Source: Chromatiales bacterium (GTDB lineage: Bacteria > Pseudomonadota > Gammaproteobacteria > Thiohalomonadales > Thiohalomonadaceae). From it: 64,000 nucleotides of DNA. Positions 46,406-55,380 of this stretch are shown here, in pieces. The stretch spans positions 1 to 64,000 of the forward strand of contig JAOUQQ010000002.1 of NCBI GenBank assembly GCA_029879245.1. Direction: 5' to 3'. The notes under the pieces are model-generated. The model was given only the letters and a program-made list of their open reading frames with translations. It had not been told where the DNA came from and did no database searches. Positions within the stretch are counted from its first letter, which is position 1, and every line of letters starts with the position of its first letter. Both the position numbers and the translations under genes were made by a program.

Positions 46406-47139
46406 TACAGCTCCCTCCAGCTCTCATCACTCAGCGCCTCGCGCTGAATATCAATAAGCTCCCTGATCCCCTTCTGCGCCAGTGCCAGCATCGCGTCCAT
46501 CTCCTCGCGGCTGAAGGGCTGCCCCTCAGCAGTCCCCTGCACCTCAATAAAGGCCCCCGCATCATTCATCACTACGTTCATGTCGGTCTCGGCACCAGAG
46601 TCCTCGGGATAGTCGAGGTCCAGTACCGGGGTGCCCTCATAGATACCGACCGATATGGAGGCGACCTGCCCGAGCAGCGGCTCCTGCTTCAGTCCGGCGT
46701 TCTGTCTGAGGTGGTTGATGGCATCCACCAGTGCTACATAGCCGCCGGTGATGGAGGCGGTACGGGTTCCGCCGTCGGCCTGAATCACATCGCAATCAAC
46801 GGTGATGATTCGCTCGCCCAGTGCCTTGAGATCGACCACCGCCCGCAAGGAGCGGGCGATCAGACGCTGGATCTCCATGGTGCGCCCCCCCTGTTTACCG
46901 TGGGCCGCCTCGCGACCCATGCGCATGCCGGTAGCGCGAGGCAGCATGCCGTACTCGGCGGTGACCCACCCCTGCCCCTTGCCCCTGAGCCAACCCGGTA
47001 CCCGCTCCTCCACGGTGGCGGTACAGATCACTTTGGTGTCGCCAAACTCCACCAGTACCGAGCCCTCGGCATGTTTGGTGTAGTTGCGGGTAATTCGGAT
47101 AGGACGCAGCTCATCAGGCTGCCTGCCGCTGGGGCGCAT
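46405..47139 (-). CDS. rph: Ribonuclease PH
   Basis: The ~244-residue protein begins [15 protein letters not shown] and carries [20 protein letters not shown], the phosphate-site [26 protein letters not shown], and [21 protein letters not shown], all typical of RNase PH. It trims 3' ends of tRNA by phosphorolysis. The start at 47139 (AAGGTAGAG upstream) is preferred over the longer frame from 47205. Confidence 0.97.
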   Translation of the reverse strand: MRPSGRQPDELRPIRITRNYTKHAEGSVLVEFGDTKVICTATVEERVPGWLRGKGQGWVTAEYGMLPRATGMRMGREAAHGKQGGRTMEIQRLIARSLRAVVDLKALGERIITVDCDVIQADGGTRTASITGGYVALVDAINHLRQNAGLKQEPLLGQVASISVGIYEGTPVLDLDYPEDSGAETDMNVVMNDAGAFIEVQGTAEGQPFSREEMDAMLALAQKGIRELIDIQREALSDESWREL

Positions 47140-47255
47140 CGCTCTACCTTGTCTGTGGTGATCGGGGGGTGCTATTGTAGCCGAGGGGCAGTGGCAAGGC
47201 GACACTCACTTCCCACCGTCACCCAGCGACTCGTTATCCTACGGAGGAAGAGGAG

Positions 47256-47612
47256 ATGGCCAGGCTTTTTCCCATCGCACTACTACTCACCGCCCTGATG
47301 GTCATCACCGGCTGCCCCAGGAGTGACACCCCGATTGTTAAGGTCTTTAAGGATAATCAAACTCTCCAGTGCCAGCCCGATTCAGGTATCCCGTTGGAGG
47401 TGATGGCGCAGGAGCTGACTGGTGCGGGTATTGATGTCATCTGCGCTCAGCAGGGAAATATAGGTGGTGCCGTCATAACGCTATGTGGTGCTACAACAGG
47501 GGGAATCAATATCTTCGCCATCCACCAGGCCAATCTGCCCGATGCGATGGCGCTGGGTTTTGCCGATGTGGCACTACTGCCTGATTATCGTGACCAATCC
47601 TGTCAGATGTGA
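47256..47612 (+). CDS. Small lipoprotein, unknown
   Basis: A 118-residue product with a lipobox signal (VITGC, Cys at about residue 20) and a GGAGGAAGAGGAG site upstream. The mature part has four more Cys (TLQCQPDSG, IDVICAQQG, ITLCGATTG and SCQM near the end), suggesting two disulfides. No family recognised. It ends 18 bp from the convergent PP2C gene and begins divergent from rph. Confidence 0.7.
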   Translation: MARLFPIALLLTALMVITGCPRSDTPIVKVFKDNQTLQCQPDSGIPLEVMAQELTGAGIDVICAQQGNIGGAVITLCGATTGGINIFAIHQANLPDAMALGFADVALLPDYRDQSCQM

Positions 47613-47630
47613 CGGAAACGATAATAGGTG

Positions 47631-48506
47631 CTACTTCTCGATCTCGTTCTCATACTTCTTAATCACCGCCTCAATTTCGGCGATGGCGCTCTGCAGTGGG
47701 TCATCCGCCGGAGAGACCTTTGACTCTCCCGTGGTCTCGGCGGTGGCTTTGTTCTGCCCAGTCGTTGCCAGCAGTCGCAGCGCCAGCACGCTAATGTTGT
47801 CGCTGTTCGGATAACTCAGCTGCTCCGCCTCCTGCGCCATACTGTTGATGATGTCATCCAGATTGCCCTGCCGGCAGAGAAAGCGCCCCATCACCGAATC
47901 ATCCATCGGCCCCCACAGACCGTCGGTACAGATGAGGATAATATCCTCTACCCGCATATTTACCGTATGGCTGATCGTCGGCTCCGGCTCCTCGACCAGT
48001 CCGCCACCCAGGCACTGGGTGATCTGGTTGCGCTGCGGGTGGCTATCCTGCTCACGGCGACTGATCTCCCCCTTCTGGTAGAGCATTTCGACCAGCGAGT
48101 GGTCGGTGGTGCGATAGAGCGGTAGCGCGTTCTGATAGATATAGAGGCGACTGTCACCGACATGTGCCCAGGTCACCTTACTATCCTGCACCAGGCAGAC
48201 CACCCCGGTAGTACCCGGTGTGATCGGCGGTATCTGCTGCTCACCGTAGTCGATAATCGCCTGATGGGCAGTGCGTAACACCTTATCCAGGAAGGGCTTG
48301 GGGTTCCTGATCGGTCGCTCCGCATCCATATAGAGCCGCTTTGCAGTGTCGACCAGAATCTGTGCCGCTACCTCGCCACGCGCCTGCCCACCCATCCCGT
48401 CACCCAGCACCAGCAATACCCCCTCATCAGTCTCTATCGCGGCAAAGCGATCCTGATTGGTATTACGGTTCCCGAGACGATTGGCCTGTCCCAGCTCGTA
48501 GATCAC
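47631..48506 (-). CDS. PP2C-family Ser/Thr protein phosphatase
   Basis: The 291-residue protein has PP2C metal-site motifs: NRNTNQDRFAAI, LVLGDGMGGQARGE, HVGDSRLYIYQ and CTDGLWG. The C-terminal ~30 residues are charged. It is coupled to the kinase gene by a 4-bp overlap (48503-48506), so the pair likely controls one set of Ser/Thr phosphoproteins. Confidence 0.93.
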   Translation of the reverse strand: MIYELGQANRLGNRNTNQDRFAAIETDEGVLLVLGDGMGGQARGEVAAQILVDTAKRLYMDAERPIRNPKPFLDKVLRTAHQAIIDYGEQQIPPITPGTTGVVCLVQDSKVTWAHVGDSRLYIYQNALPLYRTTDHSLVEMLYQKGEISRREQDSHPQRNQITQCLGGGLVEEPEPTISHTVNMRVEDIILICTDGLWGPMDDSVMGRFLCRQGNLDDIINSMAQEAEQLSYPNSDNISVLALRLLATTGQNKATAETTGESKVSPADDPLQSAIAEIEAVIKKYENEIEK

Positions 48507-49471
48507 TTATCGCCCCCCTTGAGCCGGGAGAAGCTGCTGGCCAGCTTGCCAAACAGAGAACTCTCCTCCTCCTGGTACCCCGGCCCCAGTTTACCGCCAT
48601 CACCCAGCGCCTCCAGCAACTCATCCACGCTCTGTGGCCGGTACATCGGGTCAACCTCCATCGACCAGTCGATCGCCTTGAGGATGCGCTGCGAATGGCT
48701 CTTTTTGAACACCTCCGCCGCCGGCTTCATGGTGTCCTTCATCCGCCGCTCCTCTGCAGGAGGGGGCGCCCCACCTTCGATGCAGGCGCGCATGGTGGCG
48801 CCGATGGCATAAATGTCGGTCCACGGGCCGACATAACCACCGGCCATCGACTGTTCAGTGGGGCAGAAACCGAGGGTCAGCACCTGACCCGGCTGATACT
48901 GGCGGCTCTGCTGCATCTCGTGCACCGCGCCAAAATCGAGCAGCAGCGGATTACCCTTGGCGCGCAAGTGGATGTTGCCAGGCTTGATATCGAGGTGGAG
49001 CAGCCCCCGGGAGTGGATCAGCTTCAGCCCATCGAGCAGCGGCAGGAAGACGTGGTAGAGGAAGGCCTCACTCAGCCCCCCCTTGTGGCGCTTGATGTAC
49101 TCCTGAAGGTTCACCCCCTTCTGGAACTCCATCACCATGTAGACGGTACTGTTGGCACGAAAGAAGTTGATCACATTGACGATGTTGGGGTGCTTCAGAC
49201 CGGAGAGGGTATTGGCCTCCTGAAAGAAGAGGCGCCGCCCATGGGCGAACTGCTCGGCGGCCTTATCGTCATTGGTGTGGATGGTATGACCATCCTCACC
49301 ACGAAAGGCGAGCTTGCGCGGCATATACTCCTTGAGCACCACCTGCTCACCCGCCTTATCTACAGCGTGAGCCAGGTAGACGATGCTAAATCCGCCACCA
49401 CCCAGCTTTTCGTCAATGACATACTCCTCAAGCCGGGTGCCCGGGGCCAGGATGTGTTCGTTCTCGTTCAT
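48503..49471 (-). CDS. Hanks-type Ser/Thr protein kinase
   Basis: The ~322-residue soluble kinase has the Gly-rich loop LGGGGFSIVYLA, the Lys in VVLKEYMP, the catalytic loop HLDIKPGN (Asp for phosphotransfer; the HRD Arg is Leu, so it is an RD-lacking kinase) and DFG in LLDFGAV. A sensor domain is absent, and no TM is seen. The start at 49471 is supported by AAGGA at a normal distance. Partner of the PP2C gene. Confidence 0.92.
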   Translation of the reverse strand: MNENEHILAPGTRLEEYVIDEKLGGGGFSIVYLAHAVDKAGEQVVLKEYMPRKLAFRGEDGHTIHTNDDKAAEQFAHGRRLFFQEANTLSGLKHPNIVNVINFFRANSTVYMVMEFQKGVNLQEYIKRHKGGLSEAFLYHVFLPLLDGLKLIHSRGLLHLDIKPGNIHLRAKGNPLLLDFGAVHEMQQSRQYQPGQVLTLGFCPTEQSMAGGYVGPWTDIYAIGATMRACIEGGAPPPAEERRMKDTMKPAAEVFKKSHSQRILKAIDWSMEVDPMYRPQSVDELLEALGDGGKLGPGYQEEESSLFGKLASSFSRLKGGDK

Positions 49472-49574
49472 GCAATCCTTCAAAATCGATTGACCGGATG
49501 GCGCAATTCTTTTGACCGCATCACCATTCGGTTACCATGTGGCACACTATACCAAATCGCCCACGGGAGTTTCT

Positions 49575-50441
49575 ATGATTCGCAGTATGACATCCTTCGC
49601 CCGATGCGAGGCACAGGGCGAGTGGGGCGCGCTGCAGCTTGAGCTGCGCTCGGTTAATCACCGCTATCTGGAACTCACTCCACGTCTGCCCGAGGAGCTA
49701 AGGGTGCTTGAGCCAAAGGTGCGAGAGCGGCTGCAGCAGGATCTGGGGCGCGGCAAGGTCGATTGCAACGTGCGTTACCAGCCCCCCACCTCCCAGGCGG
49801 GTGATCTAACGATCAACGAAGCACTGGTCAAAAAGCTGGCCCACGCCACCCGTGAGATCGACGCCCTGCTCTACAACCCCTCACCGATCAACTCGATGGA
49901 GGTGATGCAGTGGCCCGGCGTACTGCAGGCCCCAACGCTGGATGAGCAGCAGCTACACAATGCTCTGTTGGGTCTACTCAATGAGGCGATCTTGCAGATG
50001 GATCAGGACCGACAGCGTGAGGGGGATAAACTCCGCTCACTCATCCTGCAACGCTGCGACAGTGCCGATGAGGTCGTCGCTGCTGTACGCCAACGCCTGC
50101 CGGAGGTGATCGCCGGGGTGCGAAACCGGCTGCGCGAACGCCTCAATGAGCTGAAGGCTGAGGTGGATGAGAACCGCCTGGAGCAGGAGCTGGTGATCGC
50201 CGCGCAAAAGCTCGACGTCGATGAGGAGATGGATCGCCTCGCCACCCACCTCAATGAGGTACGCAAACAGCTGGAGTCCGACAAGCCGGTGGGGCGACGA
50301 CTCGACTTTCTGATGCAGGAGCTCAACCGCGAGGCCAACACCCTCGGCTCCAAATCGGCCGACACCGAAACGACAAAGGCATCGGTAGAGCTCAAGGTCC
50401 TGATCGAGCAGATGCGCGAGCAGGTACAGAACATTGAATAA
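49575..50441 (+). CDS. YicC-family protein
   Basis: The ~288-residue protein begins MIRSMTSFARCEAQG and carries LELRSVNHRYLELTPRLPEELR and the C-terminal GRRLDFLMQELNREANTLGSKS, the YicC signature. YicC proteins are implicated in RNA turnover, and some have endoribonuclease activity. The ATG at 49575 follows GGGAG and gives the usual N-terminus. gmk follows after 15 bp. Confidence 0.95.
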   Translation: MIRSMTSFARCEAQGEWGALQLELRSVNHRYLELTPRLPEELRVLEPKVRERLQQDLGRGKVDCNVRYQPPTSQAGDLTINEALVKKLAHATREIDALLYNPSPINSMEVMQWPGVLQAPTLDEQQLHNALLGLLNEAILQMDQDRQREGDKLRSLILQRCDSADEVVAAVRQRLPEVIAGVRNRLRERLNELKAEVDENRLEQELVIAAQKLDVDEEMDRLATHLNEVRKQLESDKPVGRRLDFLMQELNREANTLGSKSADTETTKASVELKVLIEQMREQVQNIE

Positions 50442-50447
50442 AGGTAA

Positions 50448-51086
<639 letters not shown>

Positions 51087-51152
51087 ACCCGAAGCTTTGG
51101 CTAAGATAGCCGGTTCCATTTATCTGTAAGTCTTGCCCTGGAGTAACCACAA

Positions 51153-51413
51153 ATGGCACGTGTAACCGTCGAAGATTGTCTGGATAACGTCGACAACCGC
51201 TTTCAGCTGGTACTGGTCGCCACCAAGCGCGCCCGTCAACTGGCCAACGGCAACGAGCCGATGCTGGAGTGGGAAAACGACAAACCGACTGTAATGGCAC
51301 TGCGCGAGATCGCCGACGGCCTGGTCACCCGCGACATCCTCACGGCCAGGGCTGCCGTTCCGGAGAGCACCACCGAGATCGCCGACGAGGAGATCCGCGA
51401 GGAGACCGAATAA
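51153..51413 (+). CDS. rpoZ: RNA polymerase omega subunit
   Basis: The 86-residue protein has the omega pattern [17 protein letters not shown], then [10 protein letters not shown] and [12 protein letters not shown]. It stabilises RNA polymerase and forms part of the ppGpp-binding site with beta-prime. Its position upstream of spoT is the conserved gammaproteobacterial arrangement. Confidence 0.97.
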   Translation: MARVTVEDCLDNVDNRFQLVLVATKRARQLANGNEPMLEWENDKPTVMALREIADGLVTRDILTARAAVPESTTEIADEEIREETE

Positions 51414-51450
51414 GCCCTCTCCTCTCCCGCTGCTCCACAGGTAGCACCCC

Positions 51451-53580
51451 ATGGATCAGAGCCGCATGTTCCTTATCAGCGACCTCTGTGAGCTGCTCGA
51501 CAGCTATCTGGAGCCGGAGCAGGTACAGGAGGTCTACCAGGCCTATCTAATCGGCGCCGAGGCCCATCAGGGCCAACGCCGCCTTAGCGGTGAACCCTAT
51601 ATCTACCACCCCCTGGCGGTGGCGCGCATCCTCGCCGAGATGCGCCTTGACCACAAAACTATCGCCGCCGCTATTCTCCACGACGTTATCGAAGATACCG
51701 ATATTAACTATGAGCGACTCACCGAGCTGTTTGGTGAGGAGATCACCACGCTGGTCGACGGTGTCAGTAAGCTGACCCACATCGAATTTGAATCCAAGGC
51801 CCAGGCGCAGGCGGAGAACTTCCGCAAGATGATGCTGGCGATGGTGCAGGATATTCGCGTCATCCTGATCAAGCTGGCCGATCGGCTGCACAACATGCGT
51901 ACCCTGGGGATGATGCGCCCGGAGAAGAAGCGACGCATCGCCCGCGAGACACTGGAGATCTACGTCCCCATCGCCACCCGCCTTGGCCTCAATCGTCTCA
52001 GGATGGAGCTCGAAGACCTCGGCTTTAGCGCCTACTACCCGATGCGCTGCCGGGTACTGGAGGCGGCACGCGAGCGGGCACGTGGCAACCGCCGTGAGAT
52101 CGTCACCAAGATCCAGTCGGCCATCGAGGAGCGCCTGCGCCAGGAGCAGATGCCCGGTGAGGTCTCCGGCCGTGAAAAGCACCTCTACAGCCTCTACCTG
52201 AAGATGCAGCACAAACAGCTGAGCTTCTCCGATGTCACCGACATCATCGCCTTTCGCATCACTGTTGATAAGGTCGACACCTGCTACCGCGTTCTCGGCG
52301 CCATTCACAACCTCTACAAGCCGATCCCTGGCAAGTTCAAGGACTACGTCGCCATCCCCAAGGCCAACGGCTACCAGTCGCTGCATACCGCCCTGCTCAC
52401 CCCCTACGGTTTCCCCATTGAGGTACAGATCCGCACCCAGGATATGGATAAGGTGGCTGAATCGGGGATCGCCTCCCACTGGCTCTACAAGAGTGGTAAT
52501 GCCTCAGGGGGGATCGCCCACGAACGGGCCCGTGAGTGGCTGAAGAATCTGCTTGAGCTACAGCAGAACGCCGGTGACTCGCAGGAGTTTCTGGAGAACG
52601 TCAAGGTCGATCTCTTCCCCGATGAGGTCTACGTCTTCACCCCCAAGGGGGAGATCATGGAGTTGCCGCGCGGGGCCACCGCGGTCGACTTCGCCTACGC
52701 TGTCCATACCGATGTGGGTAACCGCTGCGTGGCGGTCAAGATCAACCGCCGCCTCGCGCCGCTACACACCCAGCTGCGCAACGGCCAGTCGGTGGAGATC
52801 ATCACCTCGCCCGGCGCCCAGCCCAACCCCAGCTGGCTCAACTTCGTCTTTACCGGCAAGGCGCGCGCCACTATCCGCGGCTTCCTCAAAAACCTGCGCC
52901 ACGATGAGTCGATCACCCTGGGGCGTCGCCTGCTGGAGCGCGCCCTCAGCGAGCTGCACCTCAAGTGCGACGATATTCCTGCAGAGCGCTGGCAGGCACT
53001 GGCGGCGGAACTGGGCTTTGCCGACCGCGACACCCTGCTCGAACAGATCGGCCTCGGCAACCGCACGGCCCCGCTGATCGCCCGCGCCCTGTTACCCGAT
53101 GAAGAGGGCAAAGAGGGTAAAAGGGAGCGTGTCGACGGCACCATGCCCCTCTCCATCCAGGGTACCGAGGGCACCGTGGTGCAGTATGCCAAGTGCTGTC
53201 GCCCGATCCCCGGCGACCCGATCCTCGGTTTCCTCACCTCTGGGCGGGGCATCGTGATCCATACCCAGCAGTGTCGCAACGTCGCGGAGTTCCGCAAATA
53301 CCCGGAGAAGTGGGTCGACGTGCAGTGGGAGAAGGAGGTCAAGGGCGACTTCCCGGTAGAGCTGCGTGTTGATGTCACCAACCAGCGCGGCGTACTGGCC
53401 ACCGTCGCCGCCGCCATCGCCGAGACACGCGCCAATATCGACAACATCACTCTGGATGAACGCGACGGCCTCAACACCACCATCAATCTCACCGTGGCGG
53501 TCACCGGCCGCCAGCATCTGGCACGCATCCTGCGCCACATGCGAACAATTGAGCAAGTCTTGAAAATCAGCCGCAAATAA
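51451..53580 (+). CDS. spoT: Bifunctional (p)ppGpp synthetase/hydrolase SpoT
   Basis: The 709-residue protein has an HD hydrolase domain with HDVIEDT, a synthetase domain including GREKHLYSLYLKM and KFKDYVAIPKANGYQSLHT, a TGS domain (around DEVYVFTPKG), and a C-terminal ACT domain. Conserved residues of both activities appear present, so it likely makes and degrades (p)ppGpp. Location after rpoZ is typical. Confidence 0.97.
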   Translation: MDQSRMFLISDLCELLDSYLEPEQVQEVYQAYLIGAEAHQGQRRLSGEPYIYHPLAVARILAEMRLDHKTIAAAILHDVIEDTDINYERLTELFGEEITTLVDGVSKLTHIEFESKAQAQAENFRKMMLAMVQDIRVILIKLADRLHNMRTLGMMRPEKKRRIARETLEIYVPIATRLGLNRLRMELEDLGFSAYYPMRCRVLEAARERARGNRREIVTKIQSAIEERLRQEQMPGEVSGREKHLYSLYLKMQHKQLSFSDVTDIIAFRITVDKVDTCYRVLGAIHNLYKPIPGKFKDYVAIPKANGYQSLHTALLTPYGFPIEVQIRTQDMDKVAESGIASHWLYKSGNASGGIAHERAREWLKNLLELQQNAGDSQEFLENVKVDLFPDEVYVFTPKGEIMELPRGATAVDFAYAVHTDVGNRCVAVKINRRLAPLHTQLRNGQSVEIITSPGAQPNPSWLNFVFTGKARATIRGFLKNLRHDESITLGRRLLERALSELHLKCDDIPAERWQALAAELGFADRDTLLEQIGLGNRTAPLIARALLPDEEGKEGKRERVDGTMPLSIQGTEGTVVQYAKCCRPIPGDPILGFLTSGRGIVIHTQQCRNVAEFRKYPEKWVDVQWEKEVKGDFPVELRVDVTNQRGVLATVAAAIAETRANIDNITLDERDGLNTTINLTVAVTGRQHLARILRHMRTIEQVLKISRK

Positions 53581-53739
53581 ACCGGTTATCCTGCTTTTCT
53601 CTCATCGTATTAGGGTTTCCCCCACTGGTTATCGCCCTGCTTTTCACTATCTTTAAGGTGAAGGGGAGCTCAAGGTAATAATCATAATATAGACCTGAGG
53701 CTGGCAAGGAGAGTAGACCAATCTACCAGGGGGGCAGCC

Positions 53740-54204
53740 ATGCAAAGCAGACAGTTACAACTTATCGATTTAACAGGGATAGAGGTTATTGACGATCAGC
53801 ATGACCGACTCCTCAATCTGGTTCGAGAGCTAGCCGCCCTCGCCGAGAGTCAGGATCGAGAACAGATCGCCAGGGCCATCATCTACATCATCTCCCAAAC
53901 ACTCGACCACTTTGAATTTGAAGAGGAGCTGATGGAGCATGCCGGCTACCCGTTCATCAGGGTGCATCGCCGACTCCATCGCCACTTTATCCAGCGCACC
54001 ACCTCCTACACACAGCGCTTTGATGCCGGTGAAGAGGTGATCCCGGAGATGGTCGAGTTTATGGGGAAGTGGTTACACAACCACTTCATCCATGAGGACA
54101 GGGACTATAGCCCTCACATCCTGACCAGGATCGCCGGGGAAGCTGTTGGGCCGGGCGAGGCTCGCAATGATAGCTGGTGGCAGCGTGCCCTGAGTAGGTC
54201 ATGA
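53740..54204 (+). CDS. Bacteriohemerythrin (copy 1)
   Basis: A 154-residue hemerythrin with all five diiron His and both acidic ligands: His21 (DDQH), His57 and Glu61 (HFEFE), His76 and His80 (HRRLH), His115 and Asp120 (HFIHED). It would bind O2 reversibly or act as an oxygen sensor or carrier. The start is preceded by a purine-rich AGGGGGG. A second copy follows 157 bp later. Confidence 0.93.
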   Translation: MQSRQLQLIDLTGIEVIDDQHDRLLNLVRELAALAESQDREQIARAIIYIISQTLDHFEFEEELMEHAGYPFIRVHRRLHRHFIQRTTSYTQRFDAGEEVIPEMVEFMGKWLHNHFIHEDRDYSPHILTRIAGEAVGPGEARNDSWWQRALSRS

Positions 54205-54361
54205 ATAGGGGTATTCCCCAATACATGGGGACAGGATGTGATGTTAATCTCGCTTTTCATGGAGGGTGTGGAGGTGCTGAATCCTGTCGGTTTTTAGCCC
54301 TCTGGGGCGACAGCGGAAGTGAATCGTTAGCAATATCCGATCAGATAGTCAGGAGGCGGTC
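54205..54361. other. Structured spacer between hemerythrin genes
   Basis: The spacer contains an 8-bp inverted repeat GACAGGAT (54230-54237) with ATCCTGTC (54281-54288) followed by GGTTTTTAG, which resembles a long-loop terminator of the first hemerythrin gene. It also contains a GGGG-TATT-CCCC small hairpin at about 54208-54219. Confidence 0.4.
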
Positions 54362-54829
54362 ATGACAACACAACATCTGAAGCACTCCGACCTCACCGGT
54401 ATCGGTGTCATTGATGATCAACACGAAGAGATCCTGGGCCTCATCAACTCACTGACCAAATCGGCCAAAAGTGGCCAGCGTGATCGTGTTGAAACAATGG
54501 TCGACAGTATTGTCCCCATCATCCTCGCTCACTTTGAGTTTGAAGAGGAGCTGATGGAGCAGGCCGATTACACCTATCTAAAGGTACATAAGCGCTTGCA
54601 CGACCACTTTATCCAGCGACTCGCCGACTACACCCACCGTTTCGACAATGGCGAATCGATCGCCGTTGAGATGGCAAACTTCATGTCGAGCTGGCTGCGG
54701 GGCCACTTTACCCGTGAGGATCGCGACTACAGCCCTCAGGTTCTCGCCGAAATGTCAGGTCTCACCAACGATGCTGCCGCCCTGGACAGCAACAGCTGGT
54801 TTAGCCGTACCCTGCGCAAAATCGCCTGA
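54362..54829 (+). CDS. Bacteriohemerythrin (copy 2)
   Basis: A 155-residue paralogue of the preceding gene. The diiron ligands are in identical positions: His21, His57, Glu61, His76, His80, His115 and Asp120. The two proteins align along the whole length with conserved core and diverged surface and tail. AGGAGG precedes the ATG. The pair arose by tandem duplication. Confidence 0.93.
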   Translation: MTTQHLKHSDLTGIGVIDDQHEEILGLINSLTKSAKSGQRDRVETMVDSIVPIILAHFEFEEELMEQADYTYLKVHKRLHDHFIQRLADYTHRFDNGESIAVEMANFMSSWLRGHFTREDRDYSPQVLAEMSGLTNDAAALDSNSWFSRTLRKIA

Positions 54830-54949
54830 GACTCACTGCTAGCTGGCGGAGTTAATACTGCCTGACTCTTTTCCACCTCTCTTCGCAATCACGACCCATT
54901 TTTCGGTAAACTCCCCTCTTATCCACGACAACGCTGTAAGAGGGCATTC

Positions 54950-55336
54950 ATGAGCCGCGAAATCATCCACACAGAGAAGGCCCCCCAGGCCATCGGCACC
55001 TACTCTCAGGCCGTCAAGATCGGCACCACCGTCTACCTCTCGGGGCAGATCCCGCTGGTACCCGAGACGATGGAGATGGTCGAGGGGGATATGGAGGCGC
55101 AGATCCGCCGTGTCTTTGACAACCTCTCCGCCGTGGCCGAGGCGGCGGGCGGCTCGCTGGCCGATGTGGCCAAGCTCAACATCTTCCTCACCGATCTCGG
55201 CCACTTCCCGCTGGTCAACGAGGTGATGGCCTCCTACTTCCAGCAGCCCTATCCGGCCCGTGCCGCCATCGGCGTCGCCTCACTGCCTAAAGGGGCCGCG
55301 GTAGAGATGGACGGCGTACTGGAGCTGGCGGGCTAA
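54950..55336 (+). CDS. ridA: RidA-family enamine/imine deaminase
   Basis: The 128-residue protein has the RidA layout: [40 protein letters not shown] and [21 protein letters not shown] with the conserved Arg (A-R-A-A-I-G) that binds the substrate carboxylate. It detoxifies 2-aminoacrylate and similar imines. Upstream of recG as in some relatives. Confidence 0.95.
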   Translation: MSREIIHTEKAPQAIGTYSQAVKIGTTVYLSGQIPLVPETMEMVEGDMEAQIRRVFDNLSAVAEAAGGSLADVAKLNIFLTDLGHFPLVNEVMASYFQQPYPARAAIGVASLPKGAAVEMDGVLELAG

Positions 55337-55380
55337 CCAGAGGGGACGGACAAACGGGAAGAGAGACTCAACCTCACCCC

